Shown: positions 1 to 8,047 of the stretch, piece by piece
How the letters are laid out: each line of letters starts with the position of its first letter
How positions within the stretch are numbered: position 1 is the first letter of the stretch
NCBI GenBank assembly: GCA_028565715.1
Contig: JAOXYC010215684.1
Span: 1-11,149, forward strand
Length of the DNA stretch: 11,149 nucleotides
Source of the DNA: Phoronis pallida
Lineage: Eukaryota; Phoronida; Phoronidae
Reading direction: 5' to 3'
Notes under the pieces: model-generated
Seen by the model: the letters and a program-made list of their open reading frames with translations, nothing else
What the model was told of the DNA's origin: nothing
Database searches by the model: none
Position numbers and translations under genes: made by a program

Positions 1-482
1 ACTATGATGCAGGTTAATTATATGCATTAAAGAACTCGTACACACACTTTAAAGTTGATTTGAATTTTGACCCCAGATCCTCACCAACAAGGAGACAGTA
101 TCTTTAAGTTAGCTCTTGCCTATAATCGAATTCCCGTGACGTGATTGTCGCTACATGCTGCCCTCCGCGCAACAAAATGCTACCATTCACATTTTCACAA
201 GGAACGAGTTTTGAAAGTTTGAATAATAAACAGACACTATTGCAATGTGAAAGTAGCTGGTTAGCGGTTTCAGTCCTTCTAGTGCCGTTGTTAATAATAT
301 TCTTGGGCCACCAGGGTAGCACTACAACCACAGTTATAAGCAAAAAAAAGTACGACTCTCGCGTGTTAGCAAATGACGTGTGACATGCGACATTTAGCCG
401 TTCTGTCGACTGCTCGTAATTCCATTGGTCTTAATATCCACATTGCGATAGATTGTGGATTCGTCTTTTTTCGTTTAAAAGT
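1..482. other. Non-coding or unassigned
   Basis: Both strands have open frames of about 80 codons around 104-383, but neither shows a recognisable domain. A minus-strand acceptor-like TTGTGGTTGTAG ends near 322. I cannot support a gene here. Confidence 0.4.
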
Positions 483-635
483 ACATGTCCTGTTGAATAC
501 GACGTTCCATTTTGTTTTAATCAACTTCGTTGACAAACGTTCAACGTGCCTGAAGGCGTTTTTGACAGGCACGTTAAACGTTTGTCAACGAAGTTGATTA
601 AAATAAAATGGAACGTCGTATTCAACAGGACATGT
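483..635. repeat. Near-perfect foldback, 70-bp arms, 13-base loop
   Basis: Arm 483-552 and arm 566-635 are reverse complements at 68 of 70 positions with no gaps. The loop is AAGGCGTTTTTGA (553-565). Both differences are transitions. The arms begin and end with ACATGT. The size and near-identity suggest a recent hairpin-type MITE or a locally inverted duplication. A transcript would fold into a long dsRNA hairpin. No transposase or clear target duplication is present. Confidence 0.85.
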
Positions 636-919
636 TTATATTTAAAGATTCTGCCGACTTACACTAATGTTTAAAGGTACAGGCAACTATTTTTGAATGC
701 TGTCGAAAATCTTCAAACTATCCAAACCATTATCACTGCGGTAAAAATTAAATAAGTAGGTCAATATTGTATATTCTCACATGCTAAGTTCAATCTCGAT
801 CAAATGTATTATTGAAAATAACACACTCTGACGGATCACTGTATTCATACGCGACTCGTTTTTTCTTCGACAATGCGTCGCCACTGTTTCATGTGAGGAA
901 AAAGAACAATAAACTTGTC

Positions 920-1010
920 GTCATTGAATAATAAATTTCTCAAAACTCGTCAAAATTCTCGCCAAAGGCTCAGATTTTGACTCATTTTGAGAAATTTATT
1001 ATTTAATGAC
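920..1010. repeat. Foldback, 37-bp core arms
   Basis: 920-956 and 974-1010 are reverse complements at 33 of 37 positions (shared AATAATAAATTTCTCAAAA block), around a 17-base spacer. Weaker pairing extends outward to about 895 and 1030 with small gaps. It is older than the 483-635 foldback, judging by divergence, and unrelated to it in sequence. Confidence 0.7.
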
Positions 1011-1030
1011 ACTAGTTCATTATCCTCTAT

Positions 1031-1456
1031 GAACTCAATATGGTTTCAAAAAATTGCCGTGTAGATACATATTAAGCTTTCTTTAATTCAACAAATTTCT
1101 AGACACTTATGTTTTAGAAATATGGTCACCGCAGCTTTTGCGACATTGCTTGTCAGACTACGAGTTGTACGCAAACTGTGCCTGTTTTGACTTTTTTGAG
1201 TAGGCTTGTTCTAGAAAGTTATTGCCTGGGACATGTTTTTCATGAAAACTTAATAAATTCGTTCGACAAATACAAAATAGACTCATAAAAAGCTCATGTA
1301 TAAAAATGTTGATTTTGATTAAAGATTTACAAAAAATACAAGCCTTTTAAAGTTGAAGGCGTTTTTTGTCCCCTGATATAAACGAGCTTTAATTCAGGAA
1401 ATTAACCTTTCAACGTTGTCAGTTGAACCTTTGCTGAGCCATTTGCAAGGATAAAG
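1031..1456. other. No feature seen
   Basis: AT-rich sequence with no long frame, repeat or RNA gene that I can identify. The flanking stretches 636-890 and 1622-1800 look the same. Confidence 0.4.
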
Positions 1457-1621
1457 ATGCAACTTAAGAGGATTGTTCAGCTGTTTTTAGCGTTGGGGCT
1501 AGTCTTCCTTATCGTTACCTGGGAGGTGTTTCTCTTTAGTAGGATCAATCGAATGCACAACATTGTCTTTTTAACAGATTTTGCCTGGAATTGGATCTGT
1601 TGTTTTTGTATCTTATGTTAG
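1457..1621 (+). CDS. Candidate small membrane-anchored protein or first exon (54 aa)
   Basis: ATG at 1457 (A at -3) opens a 54-codon frame ending TAG at 1619-1621. It has a short basic start, MQLKRIVQ, then a hydrophobic run of about 18 residues ending before FSRINRMH. That layout (few residues, positive charge, one anchor) is like the N-terminus of type II membrane proteins such as Golgi glycosyltransferases and sulfotransferases. After the anchor the frame soon turns Trp/Cys-rich and ends, so if real it is either a micropeptide or an exon spliced before its stop. I found no convincing donor. It may be chance. Confidence 0.2.
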   Translation: MQLKRIVQLFLALGLVFLIVTWEVFLFSRINRMHNIVFLTDFAWNWICCFCILC

Positions 1622-1806
1622 CGTCTGTGAGCATATTTGAACTGTATCGCGTACTTTAAAACAAAATTTGTTTCGAAAGCATGAATAGACAATGTTTGTT
1701 GGAGACACAAAAAAGTTTGTCTTCGTACTGCACATTTTATTGATTCATTAAAACTTACAATTCAACGACTACTGTCACACGCCATTTAACAAGATAAATT
1801 AAAGTA

Positions 1807-1852
1807 GTATGTACGCATTATTATATTTAAAAATATAATAATGCGTACATAC
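1807..1852. repeat. Perfect 22-bp palindrome
   Basis: 1807-1828 and 1831-1852 are exact reverse complements around a two-base centre (AA). Each arm starts GTATGTACGCATTATTATAT. It could be a small hairpin, a collapsed MITE or a solo palindrome; nothing nearby decides this. Confidence 0.8.
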
Positions 1853-1921
1853 CGTGCTGATTTTATAAGGTTACATTTAGAATATTATAATGATTAATGT
1901 ATACGAATAAAATATATAAAA

Positions 1922-2065
1922 CTACGATCTTAAGTTTATTGTTTTTGAACAGTGGGCAGTCGGTCTAGTATGTCCTACGTCAAGAATTTCAATTGCAACC
2001 AGGACAAAATATAACAAAAATGTACCGATCAAAATCCCCAATCTGTCGAGTCCGACATCTACAGA
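1922..2065 (-). pseudogene. Possible membrane-segment exon fragment beside the LINE
   Basis: After the LINE tail the minus frame reads VDVGLDRLG, a 16-residue hydrophobic run (ILIGTFLLYFVLVAIE), then ILDVGHTRPT and a stop at 1924-1922. AATAAA lies within the last codons (about 1941-1936). Asp-Arg followed by a hydrophobic helix near a C-terminus recalls the last membrane helix of cys-loop receptors. The evidence is too thin to claim the family, and no partner exon is visible. It could be a fragment cut off by the LINE insertion, or chance. Confidence 0.15.
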
Positions 2066-2550
2066 ACCTAATTTTAATAGTAATATATAATAATAATATA
2101 TCAAATATAGCTTTATTGGTAACCTTTCGGTTAGATTTGAATACATGACCATACATTAAAATAAATAAAACTTTTTACACAACAACAACAACTGGCTGAC
2201 GCAAACTAAGATGAATTTCTCACACACTATGGAAAGAACGAATTCTGAAAACGATTAGTTTTACATTTGTACAGGTTAAACATTCTAGTAGAACGTGTGC
2301 GATACCTGTGAGAGACAACATCTGGCAGCAAATGGTGAAGCTTATGGTTCGGATTATTAACAATTTTCCAGAAATACTTGATGTACAAAACCTCCCTGCG
2401 TCTAGATAATGTTTGTAAATTACACAAAATAAGTGCATCTGTATATGCCACGCCTGGGTGAATGATTTTCATTACACGTTTTTGAACAGTTTCAATGTTC
2501 TCCCAAAGACACTGAAGTAGTGAAGAACCAGACCTGACAGGCTTATTCTA
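2065..2550 (-). mobile_element. 5'-truncated non-LTR retrotransposon (LINE) 3' end
   Basis: On the minus strand, 2547-2227 encodes the last 106 residues of a LINE reverse-transcriptase ORF. It is followed by a short 3' UTR with AATAAA (2117-2112) and a simple A/T-rich tail (about 2065-2100, ATTATT-type repeats). The order ORF end, 3' UTR, simple tail, with loss of the 5' part near 2550, is typical of LINE insertions. No flanking duplication was established. Confidence 0.65.
2227..2547 (-). pseudogene. C-terminal fragment of LINE reverse transcriptase
   Basis: The frame is open for 106 codons, from just after TAG (2550-2548) to the stop at 2229-2227. It reads LWENIETVQKRVMKII, then YTDALILCNLQTLSRRRE, then NNPNHKLHHLLP, and ends KCKTNRFQNSFFP. 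This is the 'IE-x-VQKR-A-x-R-I-I ... L-x-TL-x-xRR ... H-x-L-x-x-LLP ... R-T-x-RF-x-NSF' pattern that closes ORF2 of jockey/CR1-type elements. The catalytic reverse-transcriptase core is missing, so the copy cannot move by itself. The first ATG (2472) is internal and not a real start. Confidence 0.7.
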
Positions 2551-2607
2551 GAACTTGCCTTATAATTGACAAATAAACTTTAAGAATGTCATCAACAGGG
2601 ATTCTAG

Positions 2608-3520
2608 CCTATGTTCCCCAGGCCCTATGTTCACCCGACGTTACTACACATTTATTTTTCTTGAAATTTTGCATTGTATGATGCTATCCTGAATTTTTGA
2701 AATTAAACGAATCAATTATTTTTCCAAGAACACGCCGAAAACAGATCAATAAAATATTTGTATTTTATTTAGTATTTCATATGATCTAAATGTCGTAATT
2801 TTTTAATATTGCAAATAGAAATATGTATAATTCATTTTTGATAAATCATAAATTGAAATAAACCCCGGTATGAATATGATTAAATTACCATATTTATTGA
2901 GTTGTCGCGATAATTCATGTTCTTGCCAAAAAATGCGGCATGACTGGTTTGCGAAGAATTTTACATTATTTAGTCATAAAATGTATATGGTTAGCATCAG
3001 CAATCTTTTCTCGGCCTAGTGGTATATTTTTGTTCCATATGTGATTAATATTTGAACATAAGAGATATCGAAATTTTAACGAAAAGAAAAGAATATGGAT
3101 TCAAACTATGCACAACCAAATCACCCATGAATGAATACGGCACGATTGTTTTTAACTAGGGGGCTTTTTTAAATCAACATTTTATTTTGCCTAAAAGTGC
3201 ATGGTTCAAACTGAGACAGTTCTCTTTACTAGAGAAGACATAAATGTTAAAGAAAATCAACATTTGAATGTCCCCACAGTAATAATTTCTTCCAAAAGGG
3301 TGCCCAGTTGAGGTTGATCATGTAAATTGAAATTGAAAATAACTTTGAAGAATAGCCCTATTTTTTACAAATTTGTCCGAAAAAAAAATTGCCTTTAAAA
3401 TTACCACTTTGAATTGACGTAATTGGTCAAAAGAAAAAAATTGTCAAAAGGAGCAAAATCTCAAAACTAATAAATGTGTGACATCGGGGGAACATAGGGA
3501 CGGGAACATAGGGCCGGGGA
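2608..3520. mobile_element. Inverted-repeat-bounded segment with minisatellite ends
   Basis: 2608-2674 reads CCTATGTTCCCC twice (with changes) and then a flank with ACACATTTATT and GAAATTTTGC. The reverse complement of 3453-3520 gives the same order: the GAACATAGGG units, then CACACATTTATT, then GAGATTTTGC. Similarity covers about 65 bases at roughly 75-80% and fades inward. Two inverted ends of this kind around about 0.8 kb of AT-rich non-coding DNA suggest an old foldback or MITE/Helitron-like element. I see no coding sequence inside and cannot name the family. Confidence 0.5.
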
Positions 3521-3590
3521 ACATAGGGACAGGGGCACAGCGGGTTGGGGGGACATAGGGCCGGGGGAACATAGGGACTGTGGAACATAG
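3486..3590 (+). repeat. G-rich minisatellite, unit about GGGGAACATAGGGAC
   Basis: About six copies of a 14-18 base unit built on GGGAACATAGGG(A/C)C lie head to tail, with drift in the fourth and last copies. G-runs of three to six separated by loops of 2-6 bases recur along the whole plus strand, which meets the usual G-quadruplex pattern several times over. The same motif occurs inverted at 2608-2632. Confidence 0.85.
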
Positions 3591-3592
3591 TC

Positions 3593-4134
3593 AGACTCGC
3601 TTTGTATTAATAATGACGTCTTTGTGATCTGCTTTCAGGCCTATGGCCTCGAAAAAATATTCCCGGCTGGGGTCTGTCTCGAATCCAATTACCCGCAGAA
3701 TATCGGCATGTACATGTAATAAGCTGTATGTTGTATGTACTTCCGGTTCTCAAAAAAGTTTTAAGATAAATTTTGAAAAAAACAAAGGTTGAATAAGCTT
3801 TATAAAATGTTATGTGCAATAGACTACCCATTTTGCATTATAAGGCACCTTACTTTTAGACTCTGATTCAAAATGGAAAAATGGCGCCAACTTTACTGAA
3901 CACCATAACATTTGAAATGAGCAATGCCAAGCAGAAAATCTCATAACGTCAGAACATAAATGAATAACTAATATAATTATTGACAAATTATCATTTCCAT
4001 CCTTAATAGAGACACAAAGACAAAAAGTCCCATTTTTCAGACATTTCATAACTACACCTGTACAGGTCTAAACATCAAGTTCACCATTCAATTAACAGTA
4101 GATTACGTATGTGGTCAACGTTAAGCTTGGTCGT
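3593..4134 (-). other. Downstream region / probable 3' UTR of the GTPase gene
   Basis: This lies after the gene's last stop. No AATAAA occurs on the minus strand; TATAAA (3804-3799) with a following U-rich run is the best candidate poly(A) signal and would give a 3' UTR of about 330-350 bases. Minus-strand open frames of 70-80 codons here show no domain. Confidence 0.35.
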
Positions 4135-4551
4135 TTACTTGAACATTGAGCGTTTTACATTCTCAGCCAAATTAACAAGTGTATTGCCGGCCGAACGAGT
4201 GATAGATATACCATCAAAAAACTCTTTTAATGTCTTTCCCATATGTTTTAATTGAAAAAGATCTTGTTGAATTTCCATGATCTCTTCTGGAGTTGTTACG
4301 CCTCCATTTGCGCAAGCTCCGTCAATCATTATCTTCTCTTTGTTGTATTCTTCTTTCATTGTTTCAAGTCCAGAAAGCTTCGATTGATCACGCTCGTCTT
4401 GAGGTCGGTTTCGCTCTAACTCAATAGCCATGTCAAGATAGTCGTCGAGTGCATCATTATAGGGAAGAATGGATTCGTTCTTAAGGAAGATTGCAAATTT
4501 CGCACTTGCTGTCACTAAAACCTTTTCTTCATGCTGGAGCTCGTCAGCCTT
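4135..4551 (-). pseudogene. Out-of-frame C-terminal tail of the GTPase protein
   Basis: This frame (138 codons and TAA at 4137-4135) continues the GTPase protein in the -1 frame. It opens just after an in-frame TAA at 4554-4552 and overlaps the end of the upstream frame (4551-4518), so any frame change must fall there. The overlap contains an A4 run (4553-4550 on this strand). One more A would make the two frames continuous; nothing else is needed. The peptide is acidic and helical, with FAIFLKNESILPYNDALDDY early on, as expected for the tail after the Cys/His cluster. It has no ATG near its start, and its GTG (4515) is not a credible eukaryotic start. The downstream 3' region has no AATAAA on this strand; TATAAA (3804-3799), followed by a U-rich stretch, is the best variant. 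Possible causes are a real frameshift, an assembly error in the homopolymer, or a naturally shortened product. Confidence 0.78.
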
Positions 4552-7541
4552 TTAACAAATACCTTCCTGATCGCCTCCTGTTGATCTTTTGCAGAGCCAA
4601 GTTTCAAAATTTCCTCTTGAATTTCCGACTCGATGAATTCCTTTTCAATGGTCTGCGTCTTGTATGACATGTACATGTGTTCTCTGTAGTCATGACCGCA
4701 TTCTACGCAGGGCTGACTCAAAAGGTAATTCTTACGAGTGCATTTACAGAACCTATTCCTAGTACAACCCTTGGTCTCCGGCTCTAAGCCCCACATAAAG
4801 CAGTTGCAAGGATCATGACACACTTGAGGATAGGTTGATTCCTTTCTGCGATTTTCACCGACTTCAATCTCTTTAGCACAATCGACATGTGCGCATACGG
4901 TGATTGGGTTGGGGAGATTTTCGCGCTTTAGATCAAACCCTTTGCGTTTCAATTTCTTCTTCAGTTCGTCATACTGCAGGTTGCATTTTTTGAGATCTTC
5001 AGATTCATTTTCAATCAACTTCAAGTTGCCTGAAATAGCTTCTGCTATTTGAGCCAAAGGCTTGCTCATTCCCACTGTTATCCTTCGGGCTTCATTCATA
5101 CTAATTGTATCTCGTAGCTTGTGAGGTGAAATTGTGCTAATATGGTGGAGTAAGCGGTCGGTCTCTTGGAAAGAAACATTCCAACTATTTTCGTAGTACC
5201 CAATTTTCTCGATTGTCGCTTTGATTTTGTGCCTTTTAGCCAGAAATCGTAAAGCCTCGTTGTCGAAGCAAAAGCAATTGTCGGGGCGCAGTGCCATGTC
5301 CATCTTCTCTAACTGCGTCTTCAATGAGAGGTTGGTATCGCCAGGCTTGTAGCAGGTTCCACGTGTGTTTGTGTAACAGAACATTATGTTTTTCTTCGCT
5401 GACTTGTGAAGTTGGGAAAGAAGTCCATTGATACAGAATTTAAACGACGGCGTCAACCTGGCGATGTGTGGCCTCAACAACAGGCAGATGGCATGAAGTT
5501 CATCAAAGTGGCTCAAACAACTGAGGATATTGTCGAGATGTCTCTTATCTTGACCAGGTCCTTCGGTGGTACATATTCCTGGTGTGTCTATCAGACGAAC
5601 CCATTTGTCACCGACACGAACTTCGTACACCTTCGGTTCTCTAGTAGCAGAATCCCCGTCGGTAAATACTTCTCCGGCTTCGTCTGGTTCCCCTACTTGA
5701 ATTTCAACATCTTCATGTTCATCATTGGTTTCGATGAAACGAAATGGAATAAGATATTCAATTTCTTTTGATTCTGCAGCTTCTTTTAAGGAACTGAACA
5801 GTAAGTAGTTGTATATGCTGTTGATCATCGTAGATTTACCAACACCTGTTTCCCCTAAAACGAGGATGTTTTTCACCTTTGAAGCACAAATCAGTGATAA
5901 CTCGTGTGTTAACTGATCTTGAGGATAAGGTAAATAGCGAAGCTCGTGTTCGACGCTGTTACAACGGAAGCCTGATCCTCTAGGTTCTGTCGGGCCACAT
6001 CTGCAGTAGAACATCTTCGTAGTAATGCTGAATTGTAAGTGTTGTTTGCATTTTGAACATTGCCACCTTACGCTTCTTGGAGGACACTTGCCAAAGAATG
6101 AGTTTGGACATCGCAAGCTCAAGACTCCTAGCTCAGTGGGTGTCACCAACGTTTCCATGTCTATCGGCTTTCCAATTTTGACGAGACATTTTTCCGTATC
6201 CAGTCCTTCACTTTGGTAAAGGTCATCACAGATTTTTTGGCCACTCTCGTAAACTTCGATGACCTCATTCTTTTTACCATCCCAAAGATCTGGTCGTATG
6301 CTTCTGTCGGCAACTCTAAACTCAGCGTTGTCGTCTTTGTGTACATGGTGATACTTCAAAAAGAAGATTTCTTTCTTTCCGCCACAACCTGCATTTGACT
6401 TGAAGAAGACGTAAGTTGTTTTGGTATCAGTATTCTTCAACTGTCCTCTTAAACCAATGTACTTTATTCCACGTTTCTGCCAGTGCTTGATTTTGTCTAG
6501 GATTTTCAGTTGTTTGCTAAATACCTCGATGCGTTGTCTATGCTCTGTCAGGGAAGTAATTTCTGTGTGTAGAAACTCGTCAAGTTTAGACGGTGGTTCT
6601 TCATTGTGACGGATCTCTCCAATGATTCGTTTTAAGTTTGATAGAAACAAAGTCTTGTCTTTAAACATATCTTTGACATGGCCATCAACCCATCCAAGCA
6701 TTTCTATGTCGACGTAATCTTCGAAAAGATCCAACTGGTTTTTGATGTCTGTAAGAACCCTAGTCTTGTCTTTGAATTCATCTAGTTTCTGAAACATCAA
6801 TTCAAGTTGGCTCTCTTCTAAAAAAGCAAAATTTAAGTGAACTTTCTTGTCAAGCTTACATCTCTTAGCAACTCTGTCCAAGGATGACATCTTATAGCGC
6901 AGAGGAACACCTTGTCCGTGGTTCATATCTGCCATCAAACAAGGGATACTTCTTACCAGTTTCAATGCTTTCTCAAACGACAAGTGTTGATGTTCTTGAA
7001 ACACATCAGACGTACACGTAAAATTGAATCTTTCACCTTTGACGTCATGAGGTGGTATATTAGCATTGCCTTTAATAAGGGACTGGAACTCAAGCATTTC
7101 TGTTTCGAGGGCTTCTTTTGCGTCGTCAATGCTTTCATCTTCTAAGCATCTATATTCGCAGATTATGTAACATGATGCTCCCCGGTGAACCTCTGTAACG
7201 ACGTGCGTGGAACACAGCAAACCTTGATTAACCGACACAAGAACATCTTCATCGATGATGCCTTTGCACTTCTGGAAGTTCAGGGTCTCATCTAGCGTCC
7301 TGAATTGGCAAATAAGGGCCATCTTTATTGCTTTTGAGTCGTGAGTCTCTTCTATCAAGTTACATCCAGGGCCAGAAACTGTTGCAATACCCGATGCTAT
7401 ACTTGTCTGGAGATCTTTCTCGACCTGAAGTTTCTTTAATTTTTCTTGCATGTTGTCAGATTTAACTAGCTGAATTGTCGGTGTTGTATCTACAGAATCA
7501 TCGATGTCATTTTCAAAGTTTGCCTTTAGAAAAGACTTGCC
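4515..7541 (-). CDS. Large SNTX-like / P-loop GTPase protein, exon 2 (main body)
   Basis: The reading frame is open for 1008 codons from a splice acceptor (pyrimidine-rich, ending TTTTAG at 7547-7542) to TAG at 4517-4515. The first ATG in this exon (7451) is not the start: the frame is open 30 codons upstream and joins exon 1 (8335-8427) in phase 0. In spliced numbering, residues 1 to about 260 resemble the MACPF-like module of SNTX-family proteins (for example STHVVTEVHRGASCY at 142-156). About 265-385 is charged and helical, like the helical module that follows in that family. A Cys knuckle (C526, C529, C544, C546) comes before the G domain: P-loop GETGVGKST 594-602, DTPG 683-686, TNTRGT 755-760 where NKxD is expected, and FDNEALRFLA 790-799. 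Cys/His-rich 914-986 probably binds zinc. The likely product is a cytosolic GTPase, perhaps immune-related; function is inferred. No PRY-SPRY domain or signal peptide is seen. The GTPase call is firm; the N-terminal assignment is by pattern recognition. Confidence 0.93.
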   Translation of the reverse strand, partial: GKSFLKANFENDIDDSVDTTPTIQLVKSDNMQEKLKKLQVEKDLQTSIASGIATVSGPGCNLIEETHDSKAIKMALICQFRTLDETLNFQKCKGIIDEDVLVSVNQGLLCSTHVVTEVHRGASCYIICEYRCLEDESIDDAKEALETEMLEFQSLIKGNANIPPHDVKGERFNFTCTSDVFQEHQHLSFEKALKLVRSIPCLMADMNHGQGVPLRYKMSSLDRVAKRCKLDKKVHLNFAFLEESQLELMFQKLDEFKDKTRVLTDIKNQLDLFEDYVDIEMLGWVDGHVKDMFKDKTLFLSNLKRIIGEIRHNEEPPSKLDEFLHTEITSLTEHRQRIEVFSKQLKILDKIKHWQKRGIKYIGLRGQLKNTDTKTTYVFFKSNAGCGGKKEIFFLKYHHVHKDDNAEFRVADRSIRPDLWDGKKNEVIEVYESGQKICDDLYQSEGLDTEKCLVKIGKPIDMETLVTPTELGVLSLRCPNSFFGKCPPRSVRWQCSKCKQHLQFSITTKMFYCRCGPTEPRGSGFRCNSVEHELRYLPYPQDQLTHELSLICASKVKNILVLGETGVGKSTMINSIYNYLLFSSLKEAAESKEIEYLIPFRFIETNDEHEDVEIQVGEPDEAGEVFTDGDSATREPKVYEVRVGDKWVRLIDTPGICTTEGPGQDKRHLDNILSCLSHFDELHAICLLLRPHIARLTPSFKFCINGLLSQLHKSAKKNIMFCYTNTRGTCYKPGDTNLSLKTQLEKMDMALRPDNCFCFDNEALRFLAKRHKIKATIEKIGYYENSWNVSFQETDRLLHHISTISPHKLRDTISMNEARRITVGMSKPLAQIAEAISGNLKLIENESEDLKKCNLQYDELKKKLKRKGFDLKRENLPNPITVCAHVDCAKEIEVGENRRKESTYPQVCHDPCNCFMWGLEPETKGCTRNRFCKCTRKNYLLSQPCVECGHDYREHMYMSYKTQTIEKEFIESEIQEEILKLGSAKDQQEAIRKVFVKRLTSSSMKKRF

Positions 7542-7820
7542 CTAAAACGAAATCAAAATACTTTTATGTTGATTGAAAAATTTGCGTGGCTTCACAATTT
7601 CTTTTCAGTTTCTCTACCCGTTCATGGCGGTTTGGAATGGTTTAGGTACGAATCAGAAAGAAATGAAATTAATAATCAGCATAAGCAGGGTCACTCTTAT
7701 CCTCATGTTAAAAGCCACCATTAGTCTGAAATATAGATGTACTATGATTTTTAAAACATTCGTGTTTTATTTAATACCATCATCAATATAAATAAATGGT
7801 GTATTTATAGCACTTAAAAT

Positions 7821-7855
7821 TCCACACGTTTCGGGCGTTGCCCTTGATCACTGGA
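7821..7855 (-). ncRNA. Hammerhead-ribozyme-like fold in the Penelope-like relic
   Basis: Read on the minus strand, the parts fall in hammerhead order. Stem I is UCCA (7855-7852) paired with UGGA (7824-7821). The core heptamer is GUGAUCA (7851-7845), then one extra A (7844). Stem II is GGGC/GCCC with an AAC loop (7843-7833). GAAA (7832-7829) follows, then a loopless AC/GU stem III (7829-7826). The usual heptamer is CUGAUGA; here positions 3 and 8, which pair with each other in the folded ribozyme, are swapped (C3 to G, G8 to C). The base at position 17 is G (7825), which normally blocks cleavage. Penelope-like elements are known to carry small hammerheads with very short stem III. I take this as a descendant, probably inactive. 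Confidence 0.55.
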
Positions 7856-8047
7856 CACTGAGGCTCGGAAACTGAAATTACTCAAGCATAACAATACAAA
7901 CATGGAATAACCGAACAGGAGTGGATAAATAAAGTAATAGCGATGACAATTTCAATTAAACATTAAAAATAATTTTACATCCTAGGGATTTAAATGGCCA
8001 GCAGGGCCAATATCCCTATTTAATCCTAAGATATGCGTACCGAACTT

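Noticed and set aside
104-383. Overlapping frames of about 80 codons on both strands, one with a hydrophobic run and one starting after an acceptor-like site
   Set aside because: No domain or conserved motif is recognisable, the 'starts' are not ATG at the frame ends, and the two strands overlap, so at most one could be real.
3672-3700. tRNA B-box-like GTCTCGAATCC
   Set aside because: No A-box at the proper distance and no cloverleaf could be folded around it; treated as chance.
4515-4556. Programmed -1 ribosomal frameshifting at the A-run
   Set aside because: There is no X-XXY-YYZ heptamer in the zero frame at the right place, and slipping on the earlier codons would meet TAA (4554-4552); a one-base loss is simpler.
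5406-5771. 121-codon plus-strand frame inside the GTPase exon
   Set aside because: It is antisense to the P-loop/G-domain coding region, whose motifs make the minus strand the real one; its length reflects codon usage of the true gene.
7573-7791. 72-codon plus-strand frame in intron 1
   Set aside because: No domain, antisense to the gene, and it ends in the AT-rich 3' part of the Penelope-like relic.
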